Origin: Palsa-1400 sp036501625
GTDB taxonomy: Bacteria > Verrucomicrobiota > Verrucomicrobiia > Limisphaerales > Palsa-1400
Length of the DNA stretch: 64,000 nucleotides
Direction of reading: 5' to 3'
Assembly: GCA_036501625.1 (NCBI GenBank)
Contig: DASXZY010000079.1
Span: 62,001-126,000 of the forward strand
Shown: positions 1-7,815 of the stretch, piece by piece
How positions within the stretch are numbered: the first letter of the stretch is position 1
How the letters are laid out: each line of letters opens with the position of its first letter
Notes under the pieces: model-generated
Databases searched by the model: none
What the model saw: only the letters and a program-made list of their open reading frames with translations
What the model was told of the DNA's origin: nothing
Translations under genes and position numbers: made by a program

Positions 1-2
1 AG

Positions 3-1283
3 CGCGAATTGACGCAGGCGCAAAACGAGGCCTTCCTTCCGCCCGCGGAAAAAGCCCGCGGCGTCTGGTCCCGCGGCCAATACACCGGCGGCCTGGAAAC
101 GGAGGCTGGCGAAACGGCGACGGGTGTCGATGCGAAGCGATTGTCCGAATTGCTGCTCAAACAGACACAACTGCCGGAGAGTTTTCATCCGCATCCAAAG
201 ATCAAAAAGATTTTGGAATCCCGCCAGCAAATGGCGGCCGGCGCGGAACCTCTGGATTGGGCGGCCGGTGAAGCGCTGGCTTTTGCCACCCTGAGCGCCG
301 AGGGCTTTCGGCTGCGGTTGAGCGGACAGGATTGCGGGCGCGGCACCTTCAGCCAGCGGCACGCGATCCTTTACGATTACGAAGACGGCCAACCTTGCGT
401 GCCGTTGCGCAATTTGGGCGGCAGCCAGGGGCCGGTCGATATTATCAACAGCCCTCTATCCGAAGCGGGCGTGCTGGGTTTCGACTATGGCTACAGTCTC
501 GATTGTCCGGATGGCTTGATTTGCTGGGAGGCGCAGTTTGGCGATTTCGTCAACGCGGCCCAGGTTATTATTGACCAATTCATCGCCGGGGCTGAGGACA
601 AATGGGCCAGGTTGAGCGGCATTGTTTTGCTGCTGCCGCACGGGTTTGAAGGGCAGGGGCCGGAGCATTCCAGCGCGCGTTTGGAGCGCTTCCTCAATTT
701 GGGGGCCGAGGACAACATCCAGGTCGTCTGCCCGAGCACGCCCGCCCAGTATTTTCATTGCCTGCGCCGGCAGGTTGTCCGCTCCTGGCGCAAACCGCTG
801 GTCGTGATGACGCCCAAAAGCCTCTTGCGCGACCCCGCCGCCGTCTCGCCGCTGGCTGATTGCGCGCAGGGAGTCTTCCAGCGGGTGCTGCCGGAGACGG
901 CGCTCAAGCCGGAGAAGGTCCGCCGCGTTTTGTTGTGCGCGGGGAAAATTTATTACGAATTGCTCGCCCACCGCCAGGCCCTCAAGCGCGAGGATGTGGC
1001 CATCGTGCGCCTGGAGCAGCTCTATCCGCTGCCGGGCCGCCTGCTCCAAGCGGCCTTGGAGCCGTACGCGGAGGGCACGCCGGTGACGTGGGTGCAGGAG
1101 GAGCCGGAAAACATGGGCGCGTGGCGTTACCTGCGCGTCCATTTTGGCGAGTCGATTAACGGCCGGCATCCTTTTTCCGGATTGCGACGCCCGCCCTCTC
1201 CAAGCCCGGCGACCGGTTCGGCCCGCATTCACAAACGCGAGCAGAAGTTCCTGATCGCGCAGGCATTCGCGGAGGCCGGATGA
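3..1283 (+). CDS. sucA: 2-oxoglutarate dehydrogenase E1 component, C-terminal part (5' truncated)
   Basis: The reading frame is open from the left edge, so the N-terminal thiamine-diphosphate half lies upstream; the first TTG at position 9 is not a credible start. What remains is the transketolase pyrimidine-binding domain (starting near LDWAAGEALAFATL and running through SGQDCGRGTFSQRHA) followed by the 2-oxoglutarate dehydrogenase C-terminal domain (VQEEPENMGAWRYL). These motifs are characteristic of the E1o subunit, which decarboxylates 2-oxoglutarate and passes the succinyl group to the E2 lipoyl arm in the TCA cycle. The next gene, 34 bp downstream on the same strand, is the E2 partner, which supports the call. 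Nothing in the visible part looks broken. Confidence 0.95.
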   Translation, partial: RELTQAQNEAFLPPAEKARGVWSRGQYTGGLETEAGETATGVDAKRLSELLLKQTQLPESFHPHPKIKKILESRQQMAAGAEPLDWAAGEALAFATLSAEGFRLRLSGQDCGRGTFSQRHAILYDYEDGQPCVPLRNLGGSQGPVDIINSPLSEAGVLGFDYGYSLDCPDGLICWEAQFGDFVNAAQVIIDQFIAGAEDKWARLSGIVLLLPHGFEGQGPEHSSARLERFLNLGAEDNIQVVCPSTPAQYFHCLRRQVVRSWRKPLVVMTPKSLLRDPAAVSPLADCAQGVFQRVLPETALKPEKVRRVLLCAGKIYYELLAHRQALKREDVAIVRLEQLYPLPGRLLQAALEPYAEGTPVTWVQEEPENMGAWRYLRVHFGESINGRHPFSGLRRPPSPSPATGSARIHKREQKFLIAQAFAEAG

Positions 1284-1317
1284 TGAATTTCTTAACGATT
1301 AAGAGCAGGATTTTAAA

Positions 1318-2532
1318 ATGGCGCTTGAATTAAAAGTTCCCTCGGTCGGTGAATCGATCACTGAAGTCGAAATCGGCCAGTGGCTCAAGGCTGAAGGCGA
1401 TTCCGTCAACAAAGACGAAAATGTCGTCGCACTCGAATCGGAGAAGGCGACCGTTGAACTGCCGTCCCCGGCCTCCGGCACGTTGAGCCGCATTGTCAAG
1501 CGCAAGGGCGACAAGGCGCAGGTCGGCGAGGTCATCGCGTATTTGGAACCGGCCCAAAAATCCAAGGACGACACCCGCGTGACGCGCAAATCGGAAAAAG
1601 CCCAGCCCGCGTCCGGGCCAGCTCCCGCGCAGGCCGCTGCTCCGGCGCCCGCGACCGCGGCGCCGCCGCCAGCCCCGGCTCCCAAAGCAGCGCCACCCGC
1701 GCCCGCGGCGCCCGCCCTCGTTTCCGCTCCGGCCCCCAAAACGCAGGCTGCCGCGCCGCCCTCCGCCCCAGAGGGATTCATGACGGAAATCATCAGCAAA
1801 CAGCCTGGTTCCCGCACGCCCCTGGCTCCCGGCCGCGAGGAGGAAGTCGTGCGCATGACGCCGCTCCGCCGCACCGTCGCGCGCCGCCTGGTCGAGGCGC
1901 AGCACAGCATGGCCGTGCTGACCACCTTCAACGAAATCGATCTTTCCGCCGTCATGGCCTTGCGCCATCAGCACCAGGAAAGCTTTACGGCCAAGCACGG
2001 CGTCAAGCTTGGCTTCATGTCCTTTTTCGTCAAAGCCGCCATCGAGGCCCTCAAGGCCATCCCGCAATTGAACGCCTCCGTTTCTGGCGAGGACGTTGTA
2101 TATCATAATTATTTTGACATCGGCGTGGCCATCGGCTCCGGCAAGGGCCTCGCCGTGCCCGTCCTGCGCAATGCCGAGCAGCTTAGTTTTGCCGAAGTGG
2201 AGAAGGCCGTCGCGGATTTCTCCGCCCGCGCCAAGGAGAACAAGCTCAAGCCCGATGAATTGCAGGGCGGCACCTTCACCATTACCAACGGGGGCGTCTA
2301 TGGCTCGCTCCTTTCCACTCCCATCGTCAATCCGCCCCAGAGCGGCATCCTGGGCATGCACGCGATTCAGCAGCGCCCCGTCGCGCTGGACGGCCAGGTC
2401 GTGATCCGCCCGATGATGTACGTCGCGCTCAGTTACGACCACCGCCTGGTCGATGGGCGCGAAGCTGTCGTGTTCCTCGTGCGTGTCAAAGACATGATCG
2501 AAAACCCCGCCCGCATTTTGCTGGAGATTTGA
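1318..2532 (+). CDS. sucB: Dihydrolipoamide succinyltransferase (E2 of 2-oxoglutarate dehydrogenase)
   Basis: 404 residues. Residues 1-77 form a biotinyl/lipoyl domain with the lipoylated Lys at position 43 (ALESEKATVELPSP). An Ala/Pro-rich flexible linker follows (about 95-150), and the catalytic 2-oxoacid acyltransferase domain runs from about 180 to the end, with the active-site motif HRLVDG (His375, Asp379). It accepts the succinyl group from E1o and transfers it to CoA. A Shine-Dalgarno-like GCAGGA lies about 8 bases before the ATG. Odd point: between linker and catalytic domain I cannot find the canonical peripheral subunit-binding domain (no SPAARKLA / GTGPGGRI type motif) that normally tethers E3. 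No lpd (E3) gene follows; the next gene is unrelated and on the opposite strand. Confidence 0.93.
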   Translation: MALELKVPSVGESITEVEIGQWLKAEGDSVNKDENVVALESEKATVELPSPASGTLSRIVKRKGDKAQVGEVIAYLEPAQKSKDDTRVTRKSEKAQPASGPAPAQAAAPAPATAAPPPAPAPKAAPPAPAAPALVSAPAPKTQAAAPPSAPEGFMTEIISKQPGSRTPLAPGREEEVVRMTPLRRTVARRLVEAQHSMAVLTTFNEIDLSAVMALRHQHQESFTAKHGVKLGFMSFFVKAAIEALKAIPQLNASVSGEDVVYHNYFDIGVAIGSGKGLAVPVLRNAEQLSFAEVEKAVADFSARAKENKLKPDELQGGTFTITNGGVYGSLLSTPIVNPPQSGILGMHAIQQRPVALDGQVVIRPMMYVALSYDHRLVDGREAVVFLVRVKDMIENPARILLEI

Positions 2533-2538
2533 GGGAGG

Positions 2539-3969
2539 CTAGGCCATCAGCTTGGCGACCGGCTCGCCCGCGATGTCTGTCAAACGAAAGTCGCGCCCCT
2601 GGAAGCGGTAGGTCAGCTTGGTGTGGTCGAACCCCAGCAACCGCAGGATGGTCGCGTTGAGGTCATGGACATGCACTTTGTCCCGCGTCGCGTTGAAGCC
2701 AAAATCATCCGACTCGCCCAGGGTGATGCCCGGCTTGACGCCGCCGCCGGCCAGCCAGACTGTAAAACAATTGGGATGATGATCGCGCCCGTCGTCGCCG
2801 CCCTGCACCATCGGCGTGCGCCCGAACTCGCCGCCCCAAATGACCAGCGTGTCCTCCAGCATCCCGCGCTGCTTGAGGTCTTTGATGAGCGCGGCGCAAG
2901 CCTGGTCAGTGTTCTCGCAATTCTTGCGCAAGTCATGCTTGAGGTTCCCGTGCTGGTCCCACGCTTCGTGAAACAGTTCCACAAACCGCACGCCGCGCTC
3001 GGCCAGCCGCCGCGCCAGCAGGCAATTGAGCGCGAAGGAAGGCTTGCCCGGCTCGACCCCGTACATGTCAAGTATGTGTTTCGGCTCCTTCGCGAGGTCC
3101 ATCAATTCCGGCCCGCTCGTCTGCATCCGGCAGGCCATCTCGTAGGAGGAAATGCGCGTCGAGATTTCCGGGTCGTTCTCCTCTTCCAAATGCATGCGGT
3201 CCAACTCGCGCACCGCCGACAGCGTGTCCTGCTGGATATGCTCGTCCACCCCTCTGGGATTGGACAAGTAAAGTATGGGATCGCCCTGGCTGCGAAACAT
3301 GACGCCGTTATAAACCGTCGGCAAAAAGCCCGAACCCCAATTGGACGCGCCGCCGCTCGGACCCTTGGCCCCGGAACTGAAGACCACGAACCCCGGCAGA
3401 TTGCGCGATTCGGAACCGAGTCCGTAAAGCGTCCACGCCCCGACGCTGGGCCGGCCGAACAGCGGCGAGCCGGTGTGCATCATGATTTGCGCGGGCGCGT
3501 GATTAAACGAATCCGTGTGCATCGACTTGACAATGGCCACGTCATCGGCGACCTCGGCCAGGTGCGGCAGGAGTTCGGAAAGTTCCGCGCCGGACCGGCC
3601 GTGCCGCGCGAATTTGAACTTCGGCCCCAGCAGGGTTGAATTGGGATTGATGAAAGCGGCGCGGTAGCCGTTGAGCAATTCAGCCGGCGGCAGCGTGCCG
3701 TTGAATTTTGCCAGTTGGGGCTTGTAGTCAAACAAATCCAAATGACTCGGCGCGCCGGCCATGAACAGGTAAATCACGCGTTTAGCCCGAGGCGGGAAGG
3801 GCGGCGCTTTGGGCGCCAGCGGATCGCGCGCGGCGGCGGCGTTCGCGTTCTCCCCGGCCAGCATGTTCAGCGCGATCGCGCCCAGCCCCACGGCGCAATC
3901 CTTCAAAAACCAGCGCCGCGAAACGGCCAGCGGATCGGCGTGTCTATATAAGTGCGATTGACAGTTCAT
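2539..3969 (-). CDS. DUF1501 family protein with Tat signal
   Basis: 476 residues. The N-terminus carries a twin-arginine signal (SRRWFLKD followed by the hydrophobic stretch AVGLGAIALNMLAG), so the protein is predicted to be exported folded. The rest matches the DUF1501 family, a sulfatase/alkaline-phosphatase-fold group expanded in Planctomycetes and Verrucomicrobia. Visible family features are the early strand RVIYLFMAGAPSHLDLFD and the later GGEFGRTPMVQGGDDGRDHH. It lies 6 bp downstream of the DUF1549/DUF1553 gene on the same strand, the usual pairing for this family. The biochemical activity of DUF1501 proteins is not established. It converges with sucB, only 6 bp away. Confidence 0.9.
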   Translation of the reverse strand: MNCQSHLYRHADPLAVSRRWFLKDCAVGLGAIALNMLAGENANAAAARDPLAPKAPPFPPRAKRVIYLFMAGAPSHLDLFDYKPQLAKFNGTLPPAELLNGYRAAFINPNSTLLGPKFKFARHGRSGAELSELLPHLAEVADDVAIVKSMHTDSFNHAPAQIMMHTGSPLFGRPSVGAWTLYGLGSESRNLPGFVVFSSGAKGPSGGASNWGSGFLPTVYNGVMFRSQGDPILYLSNPRGVDEHIQQDTLSAVRELDRMHLEEENDPEISTRISSYEMACRMQTSGPELMDLAKEPKHILDMYGVEPGKPSFALNCLLARRLAERGVRFVELFHEAWDQHGNLKHDLRKNCENTDQACAALIKDLKQRGMLEDTLVIWGGEFGRTPMVQGGDDGRDHHPNCFTVWLAGGGVKPGITLGESDDFGFNATRDKVHVHDLNATILRLLGFDHTKLTYRFQGRDFRLTDIAGEPVAKLMA

Positions 3970-3975
3970 GATGCG

Positions 3976-6798
3976 TTACTCACGGGTGATCGTTTCGTCC
4001 AGGTTCAGCAGAACCCGCGCGACGACGGTGTAGGCTGCCAGTTCTGTGGGCGAGGCCCCCTTGGGCGGCGCGTTCCCGGCGTCCTCATGGCCGAGCGCCG
4101 CCGTGTCCACCCAGCCTTCGCCGACGTAGCTTTTTTCGCGCCGCAACAAATCAGCCAGCGCCTTGATCTCGCGCGGCTCCGGACCGCGCGCGAGGCAGCA
4201 GCGGAATCCGTAACGGATGTGCTCAGCGTCGCTGGCGCCATGTTCCAGGCAGCGGCGCGCGAGCGCCTGCGCGCACTCGACGAAGACCGGTTCGTTCAGC
4301 GAAACCAGCGCCTGCAACGGCGTGTTGGAGCGCATCCGCCGCACGCACGAGCCGTCGCCCACGGGCGCGTCGAACGTTTGCAGCATCGGATACGGCACCG
4401 AGCGGAAACGGAAGGTGTAAAGCGCGCGCCGATAGCGTTCCGGGCCATTTTCGTCGGGCCAGATTTTCGGCCCGTAACTGGCCGGGATCTGGAACAGGAA
4501 ATTGGGCGCTGGCGGCGTGACGGGCGGCCCGCCGACCTCGGCGTCCAGCAATCCGGAGGCATCCAAGGCGATGTCGCGCACAATTTCCGCGTCAACACGA
4601 AAGCGCGCGCCGCGCGCGAGGAGATGGTTTTTGGGATCGCGCAGGACCAGGGCCGGCGTCGCGCGCGAGGACTGCCGGTAGGTGGCGCTTTCCACGATCA
4701 GCCGCTGGATATGTTTGACATCCCACGGCGGCGCGAGCGAACTCTCTCCGGGCGCCAGCACGGCCGGCCGCATGAATTCAACCGCCAGCCAATCCAGCAG
4801 CTTCGGATGCGACGGGTCCGGCGCGCGCGTGCCAAAATCTTCCGGCGTCTCCAGCAGGCCGCCGCCAAAATAAGCCTGCCACAAGCGATTGGCGAACACG
4901 CGCGCGGTCGTAGGCGAGCGCGGATCGGCCAGCCATCGCGCGAAGGTCAGCCGGCTGCCGTCCGCGCCAGCGGGCAGGGGATGCAGAATCTTCGGCACGC
5001 CCGGCTCGACGGCTTTTTCCAGCTTGAGCCAATCGCCCTTGGTCAAAATGTGCGTCACGCGCCTCTCGTCGCCGGGCCCGCTGTTGTGGCGCGCGCGCAA
5101 AACCAGGGACGGCGTGCCTTCGGGGTATTTGCGCCAGAGAGCCTCGATTTTATCATTGACGCTCTTGAATGCCGGCACGGTCGTGCGCCAATACGAGAAC
5201 ACCGCCGTGATTTGCGCCGGCGTGCGGCTGGCCGCCGGCGTTTGAACGATCTCCCGCACATCCGCCGGCAAAGGATCCGCGACCGCGTTGGTGGCGCCGG
5301 AGACGCTTATGCGAAAGCGGCCCAGGTTATGGTTTTCGTTGTCGTCCGAATTCCAGCCGCCGTGGTTCAATTCCAGCCTGAACGTCAGTTTGACTGCGTT
5401 CGTGAAGGCCAGCGGCTTGTCCGGGATGAAGACGGCCTTGCGCGATTGGTTGCGCCGCCCCGGCCCCGCGTCGATGCCCCACGCCGTGTCATCCTTGCCA
5501 TCGATGGCGTATTCGACCGGGCCATAGACCCGCTTCTTGCCAGAATTGTCATTGAACTCCGCCTCCAAATCCTTTTCGCGATTGGAAAAATCGGCGGTCG
5601 CCCTGGCAAATTTCACATTGACCTCCGGCCCGCTGGCGGGTTTGGCCGTCACCTTGAATTCAGTCAGGGCCGACATGCCTTTGATGGAACGGCCCGGCCC
5701 GCCGCAAGGCAGTTCCGGGTCGGTCAATTGTTCCAGCCGGAACGCGCCGATGACCGGGACGGCGCTGGTGGCCGTGAATTCGGAAGTCCATTTTGTCGGC
5801 GCGTAGCCGCCCGCGCGAATGGAATCGTCAGAGTAATAGTAGAATCGTTCGCCATTGTCGCCGGCGTTCTCGCATCGCAACGGCGTCCACTGCGGCTGAT
5901 CGTTCCGCGTCGAATCCTCCCAGGCCGCCATGCGGGCCGGCCAATCGGCATTGGTGCGTTGCAGCTCCATTTCCAGGCTTCGCATTTGCGCGGCCAAAGA
6001 ATCGCGCTGCTTTTGTTCCTCCGGCGCATAGACCACGATGGAGGACTCGTGATCGTTGTTCAAATAGGCGAACATCCGATAATATTCTTCGCGGCTGATG
6101 GGGTCAAACTTGTGGTCGTGGCATTGGGCGCACTGCACCGTCAAACCCAGGATGCTTTTGCCGATGGCATCCATTCGGTCAACAATTTCTTCACTCCGGA
6201 ATTGCTCCGGGTCCGCGCCGCCTTCCTCGTTCAACATCGAATTGCGCAAAAACCCCGTCGCCACCAAATCGTCCTGCGTCGGATTGGGCAATTCGTCGCC
6301 CGCCACTTGCTTGATGACAAACTGGTCGTAGGGCAGGTCGTCGTTGAAGGCGCGCACGACCCAATCTCGATACGGCCAGATGAATCGCGGCTTGTCCTTC
6401 TCAAATCCGTCGGAATCCGCGTAACGGGCGGCGTCAAGCCAAAGGCGGCCCCAGCGTTCGCCGTAATGGGGCGAGGCCAGGAGGCGCTCCACTTGCCGCG
6501 TGTAAGCGCCGGGGCGTTTGTCCGCCAGGAAGGCGTCGATCTCGTCAATGCTCGGCGGCAGGCCAATCAGGTCCAGGCTCAGGCGCCGCAGCAGAATCGT
6601 CTTCTCCGCTTCCGGGGACGGCGCCAATTTTTCCGTCTTCAGTTTTGACAGCACGAAGGCGTCAATCGGCGTCGCGGCCCATGCTGAGGCCGCTGGCACG
6701 GCCGGCCTCGCGGGCGCCGTGAATGCCCAATGCGGCGGCTTGGCTTGCGCGGCAGCGGCCAGCGCAACCGCCAGGGCCGCATGTAAAAAAAGCTTCAT
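3976..6798 (-). CDS. DUF1549/DUF1553 (PSCyt2-PSD1) secreted protein
   Basis: About 940 residues. I chose the internal ATG at 6798 because it begins a clean Sec signal peptide (MKLFLHAALAVALAAAAQA); an upstream in-frame ATG at 6828 would add ten polar residues. The N-terminal third is the DUF1549 (PSCyt2) domain with a single CxxCH haem-type motif, VQCAQCHDHKFDP. The C-terminal third is DUF1553 (PSD1), with FANRLWQAYFG and later MRSNTPLQALVSLN. A central insertion of about 230 residues looks like a beta-rich carbohydrate-binding module. The separate N-terminal cytochrome domain (PSCyt1) that many relatives carry is absent. It is the upstream member of a two-gene unit with the DUF1501 gene. Function is unknown; members are often near polysaccharide-degradation genes. 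Confidence 0.9.
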   Translation of the reverse strand: MKLFLHAALAVALAAAAQAKPPHWAFTAPARPAVPAASAWAATPIDAFVLSKLKTEKLAPSPEAEKTILLRRLSLDLIGLPPSIDEIDAFLADKRPGAYTRQVERLLASPHYGERWGRLWLDAARYADSDGFEKDKPRFIWPYRDWVVRAFNDDLPYDQFVIKQVAGDELPNPTQDDLVATGFLRNSMLNEEGGADPEQFRSEEIVDRMDAIGKSILGLTVQCAQCHDHKFDPISREEYYRMFAYLNNDHESSIVVYAPEEQKQRDSLAAQMRSLEMELQRTNADWPARMAAWEDSTRNDQPQWTPLRCENAGDNGERFYYYSDDSIRAGGYAPTKWTSEFTATSAVPVIGAFRLEQLTDPELPCGGPGRSIKGMSALTEFKVTAKPASGPEVNVKFARATADFSNREKDLEAEFNDNSGKKRVYGPVEYAIDGKDDTAWGIDAGPGRRNQSRKAVFIPDKPLAFTNAVKLTFRLELNHGGWNSDDNENHNLGRFRISVSGATNAVADPLPADVREIVQTPAASRTPAQITAVFSYWRTTVPAFKSVNDKIEALWRKYPEGTPSLVLRARHNSGPGDERRVTHILTKGDWLKLEKAVEPGVPKILHPLPAGADGSRLTFARWLADPRSPTTARVFANRLWQAYFGGGLLETPEDFGTRAPDPSHPKLLDWLAVEFMRPAVLAPGESSLAPPWDVKHIQRLIVESATYRQSSRATPALVLRDPKNHLLARGARFRVDAEIVRDIALDASGLLDAEVGGPPVTPPAPNFLFQIPASYGPKIWPDENGPERYRRALYTFRFRSVPYPMLQTFDAPVGDGSCVRRMRSNTPLQALVSLNEPVFVECAQALARRCLEHGASDAEHIRYGFRCCLARGPEPREIKALADLLRREKSYVGEGWVDTAALGHEDAGNAPPKGASPTELAAYTVVARVLLNLDETITRE

Positions 6799-6853
6799 CG
6801 CGATTGAGATGTTAGACGCCGCCCGCATCCCCGGCTTTCAAAGAAATTTTCGC

Positions 6854-7801
6854 TCATGTTCCAGCGGCGGGAAGCTGCTCCAGCTTCGCGCCTTCGCGCC
6901 GCAAGATCACCGCCTCGACGCGCGGGACGTACATTTGCGTCTCGGCCGGCAGATGACCGGCGATGTCATCGTAGCTGCGCGTTTTGTAGCGGGTCAACAA
7001 TTTCCCAACCGTGCCTTCGCCGGAATTGTACGCGGCCATGGCCAGGCGCCAGTTGTGGAAATGGTGGAACAGGTATTTGAAATACTGGGCGGAGGCGGCC
7101 GCGCTCGGTTCGGGCTGATAGCGCTGGTCGCGCGGCCACAGGGAGAGGCCAAACCGTTTCGCGGTGTCGGGCATGAGCTGGAATAATCCCGCCGCTCCCG
7201 CCGGGCTTTCCGCGCGGCGGTCAAAGGATGATTCCACTTCGGCCACCCAAACCAATTCTGGAGGAACTTTCTGCGCCGTGAAAATGGGCTTCAGTTCTGT
7301 CACGTATTCCTTGGCGGAGGCCGGCCAGGGGCGGAGCGCGACTTTTTTGATCCATATCTCCCGCTCCACCTGCGGCGGCGGGTTGGCGCGCGGCGGCGGC
7401 GGGCGGTTTGTTTCCACGGCGGGCGGCGGAATGGAAAGGCGGAATTCGTCGGCGACATCCAGATAATCCATTTGCGACGAGAGCCAGGCCGCCAGCGGTT
7501 TGGTGTCTTCGTTGCTCTCCAGCCACGGCAGCACGGCGCGGGCGGTTTGCTTCAACCCGGCCAGGTCCACCACGTATTCGCCCTGAAAACGGCGCTGGAT
7601 TTCCGCGTAGAATTGCTGCGCGGCCTTGTCATCGACTTGTGGCAGTGCATTGAGAACGTTGCTGTCAAGATTATCCCTGGCCCACTGCTGCGCGTCCCGT
7701 GCCACATCCGGCAGCGTAAGCGGCTGGGCCTGCGCGCGCGCCAGCGCCGCGAAAACCAGGACAGGAGCGGCCAGCCAGCGGGAAAAAAAGCGTGTGAGCA
7801 T
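6854..7801 (-). CDS. Lytic transglycosylase, SLT domain
   Basis: 315 residues. It begins with a Sec signal peptide (LAAPVLVFAALARAQAQ). Residues about 40-150 are a helical region and a Pro-rich linker. The C-terminal half is a soluble-lytic-transglycosylase (lysozyme-fold) domain: VAEVESSFDRRAESPAGAAG carries the catalytic Glu, followed by GLFQLMPDTAKRFGL and MAAYNSGEGTVGKLL. Such enzymes cleave the glycan strand of peptidoglycan to 1,6-anhydro products in the periplasm. There is no LysM domain, unlike E. coli MltD. It lies 14 bp downstream of the TIM-barrel/hydrolase fusion gene on the same strand, so it may be cotranscribed with it, though no functional link is evident. Confidence 0.9.
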   Translation of the reverse strand: MLTRFFSRWLAAPVLVFAALARAQAQPLTLPDVARDAQQWARDNLDSNVLNALPQVDDKAAQQFYAEIQRRFQGEYVVDLAGLKQTARAVLPWLESNEDTKPLAAWLSSQMDYLDVADEFRLSIPPPAVETNRPPPPRANPPPQVEREIWIKKVALRPWPASAKEYVTELKPIFTAQKVPPELVWVAEVESSFDRRAESPAGAAGLFQLMPDTAKRFGLSLWPRDQRYQPEPSAAASAQYFKYLFHHFHNWRLAMAAYNSGEGTVGKLLTRYKTRSYDDIAGHLPAETQMYVPRVEAVILRREGAKLEQLPAAGT

Positions 7802-7815
7802 GACGGGGCCGGCGT

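Noticed and set aside
1330..2442. Open frame of 370 codons opposite sucB
   Set aside because: Low-complexity Gly/Arg runs mirror the Ala/Pro linker of sucB; not a gene.
3952..6648. Open frame of 898 codons on the plus strand opposite the DUF1553 gene
   Set aside because: It is Arg-rich, has no domain or signal, and mirrors the codons of the minus-strand gene, which has clear DUF1549/DUF1553 motifs. A GC-rich coding shadow.
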